From NCBI RefSeq assembly GCF_910592395.1, contig NC_088320.1:3350001-3414000 (forward strand): a DNA stretch of 64,000 nucleotides, read 5' to 3'. Under the pieces are notes generated by a model. It did no database searches and was not told the origin of the DNA. It was given only the letters and a program-made list of their open reading frames with translations. The DNA comes from Lineus longissimus. Taxonomy: Eukaryota; Nemertea; Pilidiophora; Heteronemertea; Lineidae. The position numbers and the translations under genes are program-made. Below are positions 35,901 to 49,854 of the stretch, piece by piece; position 1 is the stretch's first letter, and each line of letters starts with the position of its first letter.

Positions 35901-36799
35901 TACAAATTCGTCAGTCCTTAGTTTTCCAATTTTGCGCGAACGGAGGAGGCGTTAAGGGCATGTGCTGAAGACAAAGCTGCAAAATCCATCCGCTAAACAA
36001 AGAACAAAAGCTGCAAACGGCAAAACTGTTGTAGACAATTACATATAGCAATGCAAACCAAATCACAAAGTAGAATGTATATCCGAGTTCTTTCAGAGTA
36101 AAGTTTGTCTGTATCCACATCGTCAAGTTGCCTGGAAATGTATTTTTCGTCGGGATTGCTCTGATTTCGCTGAAAACTTTCATCAGTTAAGTTGCTTGAA
36201 GTTGTCATGAAACGACTGTCATTCAAGTTGAATTCGGAGTGGGAATCCGTCATAAATTATGTGCAACCTCTGTATTGTGGTCCTGTTCAGCGCGGTATAC
36301 ATGCATACACGAAATAGGAATACAAATCGACACCATAGTAGTTCAAGAATAGAAAGACGGGTTAAGAGGCAGGGCGCCGGCTGTGGGTGAGAAATTCGTG
36401 ACGTTAAAAAGATTCGTGATTGTGATAGATATTTGATTAGTGGATCGAAAACGATGGCAAGGTCGTGTGTCTTCACCTGTCTCCGAAATTCGAGTTAACA
36501 ATTAATGTAGATCGGGCCATTGATGGAAAAGGAAAACATCTTTTTGTGCATTGGTGACTGTAGTTGCTGAGTAAATTCGCCCTACCTCGTCCCCTATAAG
36601 ACACTTTCAGTGCTACCCGTATCATGGAGTGCTACATTTCCCCATGTCATTGTCGACACTTCATCTGACAAGAAACTGTCGTGACCAAAAAAAGATGTAT
36701 CACTTATTCTTTTTGGAATTAGTGAAGTTAATTTCGAGTTGTAATCTAATTCAAACTGTGCCGAGAAAACATTTTACATTGCGCCCTAAACGGTGCCAA
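32987..36799. other. gene-poor region between modular gene and receptor gene
   Basis: Apart from the 25-bp minisatellite, I recognise no gene or element. Open frames up to about 103 codons (35130-35441) lack any family signature. CpG-rich sequence at about 33530-33650 is unassigned. Confidence 0.5.
34708..34810. repeat. 25-bp minisatellite, about four copies
   Basis: AGTATAAAGCTC recurs at 34741, 34766 and 34791 with AAGTATACCCGA between, preceded by a degenerate copy from about 34708. Each unit contains the palindromic core GTATAC. Confidence 0.85.
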
Positions 36800-36990
36800 A
36801 GTGTGCTTTTGTGTTTCAGTCGGCTGCTCAAAATTATTTGTCATTGCATTAGACATGAGAGTGCACTGCATGCAGTGCATGCAGTCCATGGCATGCAGTC
36901 CATGGCAAGGCAAAATGGTTATAATGCACTGTCAAGTCTAATGCATTGAGCAATGATTTGATAAGACCTAAACACAGAAAAGTACACATT
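36800..36990. repeat. imperfect long inverted repeat beside receptor 3' end
   Basis: Inner arms 36800-36868 and 36922-36990 pair imperfectly: GTGTGCTTTTGTGTTT with the complement of AACACAGAAAAGTACAC, and GCATTAGACATGAGAGTGCA with the complement of TGCACTGTCAAGTCTAATGC. The centre is itself palindromic (ACTGCATGCAGT and two copies of GCATGCAGTCCATGG). Weaker pairing may continue outward on both sides, towards about 36670 and 37085. It lies within 400 bp downstream of the minus strand receptor's stop codon, so it may be in its 3' UTR. Confidence 0.65.
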
Positions 36991-37086
36991 TGAACAGCGT
37001 TTTCGGGCACAAGGTATCAAATGACAAAATGTGATATGCCATTTTTGCCACGGTAGTTCCTTGTAAAGTAAGGAGTCATGACAGAC

Positions 37087-38845
37087 CTAAACTGAACTAA
37101 TATATTCTTTCATTTCCTTCCCTAAAAGCGGTGCAGACTCCTTTGACTGGGCCAGACTAGATGAGTCAGCTCCCGAATAACTACTATGTACATGAATATC
37201 ACATGCTGGGGTACTTTCAGTTTGGTCTGGCATGACGTCATCGGTGGCCATCACGTCACCTGAGTGCGCCAAGACGTCACTGTTCGTCACTGTCACGGTC
37301 ACTGTCACCTTCCAATTTTGATCAGTTTCCGCCATATTGTAATTCCTGTCCGCGGTCACGTGATTCCTGGCGATCACGTGTTCTGGCGTCCCCAGTAACT
37401 CCTTACTATTGCTCCCGTAACAATTTGCAAAACAATTTTTATATATGCGGTTGAATGTATTGCATGAACAACGCATCCTAAAACAGCACCTAAGTCGTCG
37501 CCAACATTCGGCGTGTTTCAGGCGACTGAAACAGGGACACAATCTCGAGAATTTTATGTTGAACAATCCGTAAAGAATGGGGTTAAGCGCACTGTGTATC
37601 ATGGCCATCTTTTCTGCCAATGACAACAACATCGTTAACTTTATTTTGTAATCACTATAAATCCGTATGAGAGATATTAAAAAGTACGGTATCCAGCACA
37701 AGAGGAAAGCTATGATGACTGATAATGATAATTTGACGGCCTTCCGTTTTGAATTCGCAACGAGGTCATTTCTAGTGCTCATGCGCATGCTCGGAGTATG
37801 ACCAGACGTCACATGTCGGCCATGTTCTCTGATCTTCCCGTGCTCCTCGCCCGTTTCCGGTAAGCCTCGTTTCCATAGTGTTTTAATGATTTGCCAGTAA
37901 GAGTATGACATGATAATGGTTGGCACTACTAGAACGTAGCAGGCTAAAAAAGTCATGTAGACTTTCCGTTGCCACGGATCCGTATATCCCTTACTCCCAC
38001 ACTCGTAACTAGAGGTGCCATCAGGATGGGGTGATTTTTTTTCATATTGCACAAAAATAAACAATTGTGGAGTCGCGAACATGAAAGCTAAAGTCCACGC
38101 CACTGCGACCTTTTTCCAAATCTTTGGCTTGCGTGCCAATGATTGCAGTGGTTTCACAATGACTTGGTATCTATCTATACTCATAGCAGTTAGAAGAAAA
38201 GTCGAGCTGGCAAGTGTGACTATCTGCCCATAGACGGCGAGTTTGCAAAGCACCGCCCCCAGGACCCACTCTCCGAAAGCAACAAATAAGATCTCCAGCG
38301 TCATGGTGACAAAACACACCGTCAAGTCTCCGATAGCGAGGTTAACGAGGAACACACTTATTCTCCGACGGCGGCGTTCTTTCTTGGACATGAGGACTGC
38401 TATCAGTGCAACATTGCCGAATAGCGTCACGACCATTGTAATCACTGTAATAGCTACCTGTAAACAGAGAAAAGGCATCAACTAAGTAATATGAGAATAT
38501 GTTACTCCGGTATACAATCCAAATCACGAATGACATCCGTCCTGCTCAGCGTCAGTGACGCGCAACGTAAATGTTATACATGGACATTATATACAACGAA
38601 TAAGATATTCATAGCTAAGAATTTCAGAAGAAATTCATCTGGATTTTCGACCAGGGTAAGCATTTTACGGTGATAGTCACGTACTGTACATCGTAAGGAG
38701 GAGGAAGAAAAGTTGGAAAGAGAACCCGTACCTGTATAATGACTTCCGTCTTCCATTTCAGCTTATACGGAAGATATGGATTCTGGAATTGGGCGGTGGA
38801 GTTTGGCGTCGGTAGTAGCCATACCATCGTTTGGTTACCGAGCAT
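37087..38845 (-). CDS. rhodopsin-class neuropeptide GPCR (vasopressin/CCAP/NPS-receptor-like), two exons
   Basis: On the minus strand, exon 1 is 38845-38732 (ATG with A at -3; 38 residues with N-glycosylation sites NQT and NST) and exon 2 is 38457-37087, joined in phase 0 across a GT-AG intron, giving 494 aa. Exon 2 carries the 7-TM body: TM1 'TLFGNVALIAVLM', TM2 'VNLAIGDL', ECL1/TM3 Cys 'LCKLAVYGQ', 'SIDRYQVIVKP' (DRY), TM4 'AWTLAF', ECL2 'YECGSKG', TM5 'YVLVVPTIIMSYSYW', TM6 'FLLCWIPYF', TM7 'SALNPILYGLF'. A cysteine-rich juxtamembrane tail ('CCFRMRCSC') suggests palmitoylation, and a long Ser/Thr-rich tail follows. The TM3-DRY region and 'CWIPYF' recall vasopressin/oxytocin, CCAP and neuropeptide S receptors. 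The ligand cannot be assigned. Non-coding 5' exons may lie further right. Confidence 0.9.
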
Positions 38846-41800
38846 TTTGGCTGCGTCTCCCTGGCCATAGGGAGTCAGACGTGGAGGTGGGGTCCATCAG
38901 CAAGGGAACTGAAACGAGTAAAGGGAGTGTTTTGTTAGATTCGTGTAGACTGGCATGAAGACGACACCACCTCGGCTACCACTGCAAAACACCGAGTGGA
39001 ACACATCATGGAAATAGTAGCAGCAACCCTTGAAGAACGTCATCTAACTACCTGAAGGGCACGAAGACCAAGGAATTCGAAATCAGTCGAAACGGAGGAG
39101 AGGAGTAGAAAAGCGGCAAACTCTGCAAGAGTGAGCTGAGCTTACAAAAACACAGGGATCAGCGAATAGATGCCTTCAAGCGAAGACACCTACCTGAGAA
39201 TATGTACACCTATTTTCCATTTACGTTTTTGAATCTCAACAATCTCGGCGCTGCTCAAATCCGTAACAACCGCACAACGGATGCAATACCCCGCTGCAAT
39301 ATCCTGCATGGTGGGACCGATTATTCAAAATACCGTTCATTAACCTGAAGACAGCCACGGAAGTCGACCATTAGTAACGAAAATCCTCAATGAAAAACTT
39401 CGTTTCTGACGTTTATTAACCAATGGTAATGGGATTCCGACTATTCTGAATGATTCTACGCGATTTTCTACCCGCTTATGCATTAAATGAAATGACAACT
39501 TCGGGAGTTCACACACGCCAATTATCTGCAACGCCAAATGACAGGCGAACACCGCATTTGATTACGAACACGATGTTGCATACACACTATTAAAACACTG
39601 GCAACACATTGTTCCCCTGGGAAATCATATCAAATGCTGCGATTATTATGAATACTTAAATAGTTGGCATATTGCTTTGAGAAAAAAACATCAGAGGGTG
39701 TGTAGAAATCTCGTAGGAATTTTTGTCTTATCAAGTATGGATTAAAGATCTTAGGTTGATGCTTGATCTTATTCAAGTTGAATAACAGACAACTGTAAAA
39801 AAAATGGCCTTGACTGTCGATGATATGTCGCAATTATCGGAATCGCTTAAGTCCGTCATGCTAAAAACTCTTCACAGAAAATAATTCTATCTCAAGACAT
39901 GATTCTTCAGTAACTCAAGAGCATTTCAAAATTTTAAAGAAGACGCTTTTAATTAGCTCCTCAAGAAGTGATACTTTGCACAACCAACATGCATACTCGA
40001 GTGTTAGAAAGAAATGTCTCCCTGGGCTCGTTATTCCGCAAGAACGGCGCTGACGTCTCGTTAAAGATGTGCCTTCTGTAAATCCCAATTAGAAGACTAG
40101 GCCGCTTACTTTATTGGGATGAATCGAAATAGAGCCTTTAAAAAATACAAAGCAGCGATTACTATCGCGATGACTAAGTCGCAGCGATTTAAATCGCTCG
40201 TTTGCGGAGCACTTTACGATCCTATGTCTAAGATTCCTGTACATGCCAAACCTTAAGGTCGGCGGAGCTACTTTTCAAGCACATGAATCCAAATGTAAAT
40301 CACAACGGTAAACATTTGATGCAGTAAGCTGGTCCTATTTGGAGAGTTGAAAGTAATAATTACATACCCAAGTCATCGTTCCTGCATAACCATAGTACCA
40401 ATTTTGAACAATATTGATACCTGTAGTATAATTATACACGATATTCACTTACCAACGTCTGGCAATCGGCAACCCCCACGTGTATGTACTGTATATCACC
40501 AACGTGTCATCGACCGTGGCTTTAAATGAACTGTGGGAATGCATTCGTTGACCTCATCGATCGACTGCTAATAAATTTTCAAACTCTAATTATTCTATAG
40601 ACTGAGCACTTTTGAGGACCACTTCCACCCATGTTTGAGTTGATGCTTGACCCTCTTTGGATACAACTGGGTCAAACGCAATGATAGGGAGGTTTCGCAA
40701 TCTGTACGATCCTCTAAGTACGAAGTTAAGTACTGTTCTCGCATCGAATCCTGTTCTTATTGATCGATGTGACAATCATCATGTATACATAGTTGTAATG
40801 GTTAGAGGAGGAAACAGAGAATTGTCGATTAAAAGCATTTAAATAATTCGTCGTTCGAAGTTTTTCGTAGAGCTTTCGAAACCTGACTAATATTGGCTAA
40901 AATGCCTCCATAAGTTCAGGAGCGGTCACCGTTACAATGTTTACATCCACAGCTGCCATGGATTGACACTAACCTTCAGTTTTTAGACGTAAGTCCCAAA
41001 TTCGTCCGATATTGGGCGTTTTCTGAGACCTGATATTGGCTACTCAGACCTTGTCACTGAGTACCAAACTTTTCCCGATATTGCGTGACATATGGTCTAA
41101 CTATCGCAGAATTTGGAACATGCTTACTTTAAAAAACTTCAATAGGTGAATCGGAGACTGCGTGAATTTCAATCTGCCAATAGTGATATGAGGCCTCCCT
41201 GCAATGCCGTTGTGTAGAGAGATATACAAAAGACTCAGTAATTTTCCTGGCCCACGATTAGGAATTGGCGTACCCTTTAAAGCGACGGTACGAGATGATA
41301 CTATTCAGGAGTATGTGTTGTAGAAGGATGGTTAAATGTTTTTAAAAATCACCGCAGACCAGATTTGCCTGGTACACCCTGTATAAAATTTATTGACCAA
41401 ACAGACGCGGAACTCGATAATTGATAGCAGTTTCGGCATCAATATCGCGCTACTATCGTAAGATTGATTTCCCATTCTCGCTCTGAGCCAAACGGAAATT
41501 ATCAAGATTTTCAAGATGATTAGATCACCAGTTCATTTTGTCATTCATTGTCGTCAAGATCGCTTCTGTATCTGATTACAATTTTGTCCATTTCAACTGG
41601 CCCATTGACGCTAGTGGCCTCTTTCAGCTGCAGCTTCGGGCAGACCAGTTGATTAACAATTCTGGTAGGGACTCAGCCTCACGCATGGTGAACATGTTTG
41701 ACGCTTTGTTGTCCAGCTTATTGATGCCGCCGGTGTGTGCTGTCGCTTCAATAATTCATCACGAAATGAATTCACCGTGACAGCTTCATGCATTCCATCG

Positions 41801-44800
41801 CACTCCATTCTGACTGAAGCAACTTGGCGTCGTGGTAACCATTCTTAATTCCAGACAGGCTCCCTATGGTTTGTATCATCAAGAATTAATGTAGTCTAGT
41901 CGTTATTAATTCTAGGTATTACTAAATGATATTCCGTATTATGTGAAGTCAAGAATAAGGTACGCAAATATCTGTAAGTCAGATGCGAGTTTTTGAGCTC
42001 TACAAATTGGTTAGCTTTCGTTCCCTCCTGGGAACCTCATCAGTCTGGTAATACATCGCGTCCTGGTATAACACGTGAACGTACCACGTTGTCCTAAATA
42101 GATGGTAGCGCCCTGCGTCTTGGTTCAGGTCTAGTTCCCCATGGCTTTTCCGAACGTGTTGATATGGGTCGAGTTCTCCGCTGACTGATTACATCCATTA
42201 TATGATAATTGAAAATCTCGCACATGACGCTTAATGCCAGCTCACCTGTCGTTCTTGGCCTCGTTTCCATTCAAACAATATCAGAAGACGAAAGCCTCGG
42301 ACAACAGGCGAACTAGCCACTTTCAAAATCCTGTCACCAGGGGCCATTGCTTCGTCACAGCTGCTTCCGGGAATCCTTGCATGTAAACGCCGAGATTGTC
42401 CGTAGTTTCGACTCTAACATCTGGAGCAGAACTTCACGATGTTCTGCTATCTCGGCTACCGCAGTCAGCTCAAGCCTCCTCCTCTTATTCCCTACGTTGT
42501 ATCTCCACATCTTCGTTGAAAGAGACAAACGTTTATCATTCGTTAATACACTTTTACAGCGGCTAAGATACAACGATATTGTTATAACCTGTGCGATATT
42601 AACTCGAGAAAGAAATATGAATAGGCAACACTAGCAAAAAAGGACAAAAGTCAAGAAATGTAATCTTCATATGGCGTTTTTGTATGACAACTGAGAAACT
42701 GTTTCTTCAAAACATGATTACCTTCGCTATTATAGAACGAACAAGGTCTTAGATTGTTTAGATATTTATAGGAATATCCAATAGCAGAACTTCTCTATTG
42801 AGGACACACTCCTTATTAAGGATACTGCATTTGTTCCAAATTGATAACATCTGTAATCAGGACCTCTCAAATAAGGACATGATTTGTCAGTCCTGTTGGA
42901 GTTCTTGATAGAGGGGTTCGACAGAATTGCGACAACAACTCAATTTAATGCTCCCTAACATCATTTTCTTTAATCATCGATGTTATGTCGCAATGTTATC
43001 TTTTAATCAATCACCTGCATAGCGTAGACAGAATGTAAACACAACGTTGCAGCAAGTCGAAAGAAAATTGCTGAGACAGCATAAAGAAATTGCCAGTGGT
43101 AAGACAGTGAGTAACCGCGCCGCGTGTACTATCACAAGACATGGGAAATGAATTCAAATTATGAACACTATATAGAGTCAGCGCCATGAATTGATGCAAT
43201 TATTTCAAGTACGTCAAAAGTGATCTGTATCACGAAAAGGATGTCAGAGGGCATCGGCTTTATAAAATAATACCTTTAAAATTGCTTCGTGATAGTATAC
43301 CGAAGGCAAGAGTGCGAGTAATGAGTTAAATCCTCTTGGGTCCGAAAATTAGAATCAAGAAAAAAACAATCTTTAAGGAACTGATCCAGTAGATTTTGCG
43401 CACCTACCCAAAAGGGCATGGACGTTTACGTCTACTACTTCTAAATAACCCAATAGTGCAGTGACACACGTCTTACAACTTAATTTCCGCGAAGGCAGGC
43501 TAACCCTATTATGCCTGATAAATCGTAGCAATGGCGAGACATCTCTGATAAAAGACAAAATCCCCTTACTCTAATCACAAGATAAATATTATAACATTGT
43601 TCTATTCTTTAACATAGCTTCTTTCGATGAAGAAATACGGTTGTTCACCCCGAGTTGCGCCGATGATAGCTACGTTGAAATGTTCTGGCACTCACATCGT
43701 TTTTATCGCTTATTAGAAAAATCGTCGTTTTGCTCGCTTGTCTGCACGAATCCAACCGAGCGAGATTTTATTCCTTACCTGTATCATATTCAAACGAAAT
43801 AAAAAATTACTTCCTTTGACGTTTCTCTGATCAAAAGTCATCTTCGTTTAGTCAATTGTCAAACAAGAATTTAATAATGCAGTTTCAATTTTGGTTTTAA
43901 GAACAGGCAATTATCTATTGTTTCAGACTTTGCTGTGGTCGTCGTGTAGTGTACATTCATATATAAACGGGTGTTTTGAAAAGGTTTTTTTTCCATATTT
44001 GCCGAAAACACAGCAGCCATGACAGTATGACAGGAAAAAAGAAGTGTTGAACTACAAGACGGAAACATCGTTTGGTATTTTTAATCCCTTTTTCCAATTT
44101 TCAGTTTTCATCACATTGGATTTTTTTGCTAAAAACTGACAAAATATGGTTCGCCAAAATGATAAAGCGTTGTTATTGAAAAAAAGAACTAAGCTTCTCA
44201 ATACACGAAGAAAGATAATACATCATAACAAGATGCGAGACAGCGTGGAATACGTTATTTTTATTTTTATCCCTGCTTAAAAATCAGAATTGTTGCTATT
44301 GGCTAATCGTTTCATAAGAAAAAATGGAAGGAACAGCCATGTCTGATTCACCAATTTAGGTAGCAAATGGCCGTTGAGAAAAATAACTGTCTCGGCGACA
44401 GGAAATTCCAGTTCGCGTATAAGAGTGGTTCAGCAGAGGACTTACTTAACTGCAACATGGTTACAAGCCATCAAAAGTGCATGGAACTCACCATTACCAC
44501 TACATGTAGGTGGATTCGGAATACGAACGACCAAGCACGAAATGCGGTGGTCTGTGGTGTCATCAAGTAATGTGGTTATTCACATCCGCGACATGCGTTA
44601 GTAATCATCTAGAGTTGTACGTGGAATCGGGGAAATCTTCAAAATCCTTCGTCGATGAAATGCATTTCCATCCTTTGTTCTTTTCACCATTCGTAGCGCT
44701 TCGTAGGGGTTGCGAAGCCAGCCTATTTACATTTTTCATCCCATAGCTTAGCTAAATTGGATAACAACTAGCAAAACGAGAAGATAAGTAGATAATGTAA

Positions 44801-46577
44801 AAGAAGAACATAAGAGGGTGTACATTTTTTTTTCTGCTTTGGACTATTAGTATGTTACATGAGATTACGTCAGCCAGAAGTTTCTAGTCCCAGGTCGAGT
44901 CCAGGCACCATTACCCATCATCTCGGCGCCATCAATAGGATCGGGTAGTCCGAGGCCGGCGCTGGGAACCAGGATATCATAATGGCGCCCGAGTGTTTAC
45001 GTTATCCAAGCCGTCCGTACAAAGAGCTTGAGGCGCACTTCTGCATGGCCAAGTGCCAACTGCATCGACCAATCCTACAAACCCTTATGACAAAGGGAAC
45101 GGCAATTGACTTTCCATATTCTAGAGTGTACAGTCATATTCTGATGAAGCTAATGCCATATCGCTGTAGTTTCTTTCCCGAGATGTTTGTACTCGCCTTA
45201 TTTCAACGCGTTCAGGTAAAACTAAATGTTATGAGAACAATGCAGTTAACATCTTCTGCTCTACATCACTTCTTTACTTCCGCTGCTCATAAAAGAGGAG
45301 ATGAAAGACTTGGAAGTAACCCATGTCTTCATTCTACAATGCCATGATTTGACCTTTTCACGGAAGAAAGCAAAAGAAAGGGTAGTCCGGTAAATTATCG
45401 CCTTGTTCCTATCGCTCACTTCAGTAAAAAAAGAAGGTAACTTTACGTGAAAGCAACGCATGCACATTGTCATTAGGAGTGGAGGTGTTGTGTTCAGTGT
45501 AGTGTTTGCATTCGTGTCAGCAAAGGAAATGGTCAAACAGCTCAACTGTACACCCTATTTTAGCCAAACTAGTCACCAATTGAACTTCGTCGCCGAAGGG
45601 CCTTCGGCGTACGCCCTTATCCTCAAGAATGCGTATTTATTACCAATTGCCCTGGAATAACATATCAAATATCAACACTAGTTTGGACAGCTGAAGGGGC
45701 ATTAATTGGCAGCTGGCGAAGAAAATATCGATCAACACCCGGCAATCAATATCTTAGACAATTGCTGATCAGTTGTTTAGCAGATTACAGTATAATGAAT
45801 GGCCAAATGACTAGCTACTGTAACAGGTATCAGTTAGCGGCTTAAAATCCGTCATAGAATCATTTGCAATGAATGATACCGTAACTGCAACAGTCGAGAT
45901 ACTGAAGCATAGTGAGCCCACTGATTCCTACCCGCTATTAACAAAGAATATCCTTCTATTTCAGGATTCAACATAGGCTGTGTTGTTGTTCAAAATATAC
46001 ATATTTGGTGTTGATGCGAGTGACATGACAAGGTTCCACGACATTTATAGCCACGTGCTCTTCCGAAAGAATAACAATCACAACCTCCCATTGGGCTTCA
46101 GTGTGATTTGTTTACGTTGAGCTATTTATTTCATAGGCAACCTGGCTTTTGATATCTTCTATTTTGCTATACTCTTCGCTGTATGTTGTCTTGTTTTAAA
46201 CTGAAAAATTATTAAAACATATTACATGCATGTTATATTTGACACGAAACAACGTCACACCAACTCGTCATGGATCACATTTTTGTTTGTTTGGTGAAAT
46301 CCAATAATGCAAATGACATCGTCTTATTTGGCTTTCGATGTTGACAGAAAAGATGGTAGCTATGTTTGGGTGCATCAATAAAGGCAAACAACAATCGTTC
46401 AAAAATTTGAAAGTATAATTTAGGTTTGAAATTTTATTTATTAAATTAATTTATTAAAACATGCTCAATTTGGATTTTAACATAGTCGTTGTGTATAAGA
46501 AAATGCTGAAAATCCGTTTACAGGAAATCAGCGAGGTATGAGATTATACACGGTTCACAGATAGTACTAAAATAACT
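38846..46577. other. gene-poor region upstream of the receptor
   Basis: No protein gene recognised. The best open frame, 44982-45347 (+, 121 codons, ATG with A at -3 and G at +4), has no family signature and is left as an unproven hypothetical. A 9-bp perfect hairpin (CGCCGAAGG arms) lies at 45591-45609. Regulatory DNA or 5' UTR exons of the receptor may lie here, unseen. Confidence 0.5.
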
Positions 46578-46650
46578 GCCGAAATAGCTCAGTTGGGAGA
46601 GCGTTAGACTGAAGATCTAAAGGTCCCTGGTTCGATCCCGGGTTTCGGCA
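46578..46650 (+). tRNA. tRNA-Phe (anticodon GAA)
   Basis: A complete intronless cloverleaf: acceptor stem GCCGAAA with TTTCGGC, discriminator A, D-arm 'TAGCTCAGTTGGGAGAGC', anticodon arm 'TTAGA CTGAAGA TCTAA' (anticodon GAA), and T-arm 'CCTGG TTCGATC CCGGG' with an intact B-box GGTTCGATCCC. It is nearly identical to animal cytosolic tRNA-Phe as I recall it. A TTTTTT pol III terminator follows within about 12 bases. Confidence 0.97.
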
Positions 46651-48076
46651 TTATCTTTTTTCGGCAAGCTCCATGCAAAGCATTTCATCATGATGAACTT
46701 CCGCATCCGTCAGAAAGTCAACGCGCGAATACACTGTTAAAAATCGGACATGACAACTGCTACTGAAAGTTGTTGTCATCCTGATGCAATTCCTATGTTA
46801 CTGATCAACATCACGAAGGTTCATACTGAATACCAATTAGCAGAAAGTTTAAGAACGTCTAATCCTTTTTTTAATGTTGGGAATCGGAGCTTATCTCATT
46901 AAGGAGGTTGGGATCAGGGGCTTATCACTGCTGTTCTCAACCTCCCCGATGTAAAAGGAACATAGATAATTTCATACTTTCAAATGCAGCTTTTGAAATT
47001 ATTGGAAATGTTTTATGATCTGCAACTAAGCCCAGTTTTTTAAAGGTTCGGTTAGGGAAGACAAACACGCGAACGGGAGCGTCTTATATGTGTTTAAAAT
47101 TTTGAAAATATGCATCATATCTGACACCAGCCTGAAGCGAGAAACCGAATAGTTTAAACACTTAACCAGCATTTTAAAACGACTTCAAACGTAGTATTAT
47201 ATTACAATCGTATTTATATTACATATTCGAAGTATCGATTCGCCATGGCTGGCTTGCTCATGTTCAGGGTGAGAGATTTGGCGTGCCGACGCATAATTTC
47301 TCATATAAGCATTCAAATGATCTATTCCGGTGGTTGTCACTTGGTCTGTATCACAACATGACCGGTTTGGTTTGACTGGAAATAAAACTTAAATCAAACA
47401 GAACGGGTCTCTCTCCGTGCAACTCAGTGAGGATAAGGATGATGATTTCCACTACAATACTGCTAGTAGGGCTATACACTGCTGATAAAAGTTAGTTTGG
47501 TCTCAATTTATTATTATTACATGTATAGTTTTTGCGAGATAAGCATGTCTTCTAATAGTGACTCAAAGTGAATAGACCCTTTAAGGCCCGGAGAAGAAAA
47601 GACGTCGCGGGAATGGAGTGGTTTCACGTGACGTCATCACCTCCCATTCCATGGACAAACATAAGAAAGCAAGCACAAATTACCATGGCAGCATTTGATT
47701 CAGTTAAGTCAGTCATGACAGTAATCATTGTTCTGCCCTCCAACATGGCTGACAATGAAAACACTCCAGACACTGACAGTTAAATTGTAGATGTACGAAT
47801 ACCATCGTTGGTAATATCTTTCGTTCTGCAAGAAAGCAGCAAAGTAAGGGACAGGTACAATAATCGGTTGGGCAACTATGCAAATTTAGATGCAAGCCGC
47901 CAAGGAAAAAGCACCTGATAATAAATTCCATTCCTATCCACAGTCGAAGGAGCCGACACAGAATACAAATGCTTCCAAAACTCCATTAAGCTGTGATAAA
48001 AAGCAATAGACAGGTTGCAGGAAATTCAATGGTTTCGCATTTTGCTGGCGCTCTAACTATGCCACAGGAGCCTGGA

Positions 48077-48119
48077 GAGCCTTGGTAAGAGGTATCTGAG
48101 CCTTGGTAAGAGGTATCTG
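48077..48119. repeat. 21-bp tandem duplication
   Basis: GAGCCTTGGTAAGAGGTATC occurs at 48077 and again at 48098, exact. Confidence 0.85.
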
Positions 48120-49743
48120 AATCTCAAAGAATACGAAAAAAAATTCTCATTCTGGCACCGAAAAACTTACAAAACATTGACCACAGTAAACAGAGGAAAA
48201 ATGACTACAGATGCCTGGCAGAATACCAATCATTCTTTCCAAAGAGATATTTCCTTCTTTCATATGCGGCACTTGCCAATTGATAATAAGCTACGCAAGA
48301 ACAGGCTGGTGATTATGAAATCATTTCATGCGCTATCGACCTCAAGCTTGCGGCTGATGGAGTCTTCCACCTCACTCTCTTCGTTTTTTTTTGATCGATA
48401 AAGAAAAACACGCTGTGGGAAATAGCATGTTTTCCAATCACCTCGGAGTACCATTTCCATTCAAGCCAGATTGGTCATTTCTATGAATTCTTTGTTAGGT
48501 CTTCCGAGTTCCGAGTTTGATTTACCCGTTTGTCCTGCCTGTTGATATGAGTGAGCTAGCTACGTGGGGACATCCTCGGCATGGTCTTTTAGCGGAATCT
48601 GCGGAAACTGGGCGGAAACAGCCTAAAAACAGTATTAGCATTTTCATTATTCGCCACGTTTTGTTTTCTCCCTACCACGGCCGATGAGGAAATGACCCGA
48701 GAAAAAAACGCAGACCATTTTTTTCATGCATGTTGGCTTTCTCCGTCGCAGTTTCAACCATTTGACACTAATGTGATATATTACAACTATTTGTTATACA
48801 TATCGTTCTTCTCATATTGATAGTGGCTGTTTCCTACGAGATGACAGTATGATTTGTAATGCTATAAAGACCTGTCTACATGTACACTAGCGATTCCATT
48901 TCCCGAGGCTAATACAAGAAAAGGCAATATTTTACTCACACTTTCTTAAGGCTTTTTCTTCCACTTTTAGAATAATCCGCCGAGAATTTCCCCAAATATG
49001 CGGGACGACGCTTTTACTTTAATAATCCAATCCGCAATATAATAAGATATCGGAAATCCAAACTTCAAGACTCATACTCAGGCGCAACACCACATGTTGC
49101 ACACTAATCATGAATACCACCAAGTCCAGGTATTGAGAGTGAATAATGATCACCGAAGGCTGAGGATGCGACTGACAACAACATTGGTATACTATACGTC
49201 CTTATATCGTGTTAAAAACCTATTGTTATACGGTAATTGAATTTCATGATGGAGTGCATAGATCAATATTCTAGAAGCAGCTGTACACATGTAAGTCAAC
49301 CCCTCCAAAGTTCATATCATTTTGACCACTCTAATGGTGCTGGTCCATGAACTAGGTATTGGCTTGCACATTGACTGCAACTATAACAGCACTGCCAGTA
49401 TTTTATTGACCGCATACAAATTTAAGGGGGGGGGGGCAGTTCTTGTACCAATGTTCTTAAATGACCCCCTTTTTAGAGGATTGCTGTCTAGGGTGACGTA
49501 CGATGCGCTAGGTGTAATTACTCTTTCGTACGAGATATTTACGGTTTAGATTGCAATCATTAAAGGGATACTGTCAGAATAATTGATCAATAAACAATAC
49601 AAATCGAGCATATTGCGATATTGAATACAACTATCACGAATGTAACGGTTATTAAATGCAGGATATGTCCTGATATGCCGGGGTAAAAAGCTCTGTGACG
49701 TGCTTCATGAAGATATCCGGGCGATAACAATGAGACTAAACCG

Positions 49744-49769
49744 CTTTCGCAACTTTGTTATTGCGAAAG
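49744..49769. repeat. 9-bp hairpin (CTTTCGCAA arms)
   Basis: CTTTCGCAA at 49744-49752 and its exact complement TTGCGAAAG at 49761-49769, with an 8-base loop. Confidence 0.6.
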
Positions 49770-49854
49770 TTTATGTAAAAAAATAGAGTCTTCGTCACAA
49801 TTTTCAGTTTGGCGGATTACCGGCGAAATGTCTCTTAATTCTCTCCAATAAATA

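Noticed and set aside
38015-38485. Plus strand frames within the receptor gene
   Set aside because: Antisense shadows of the minus strand receptor coding exon.
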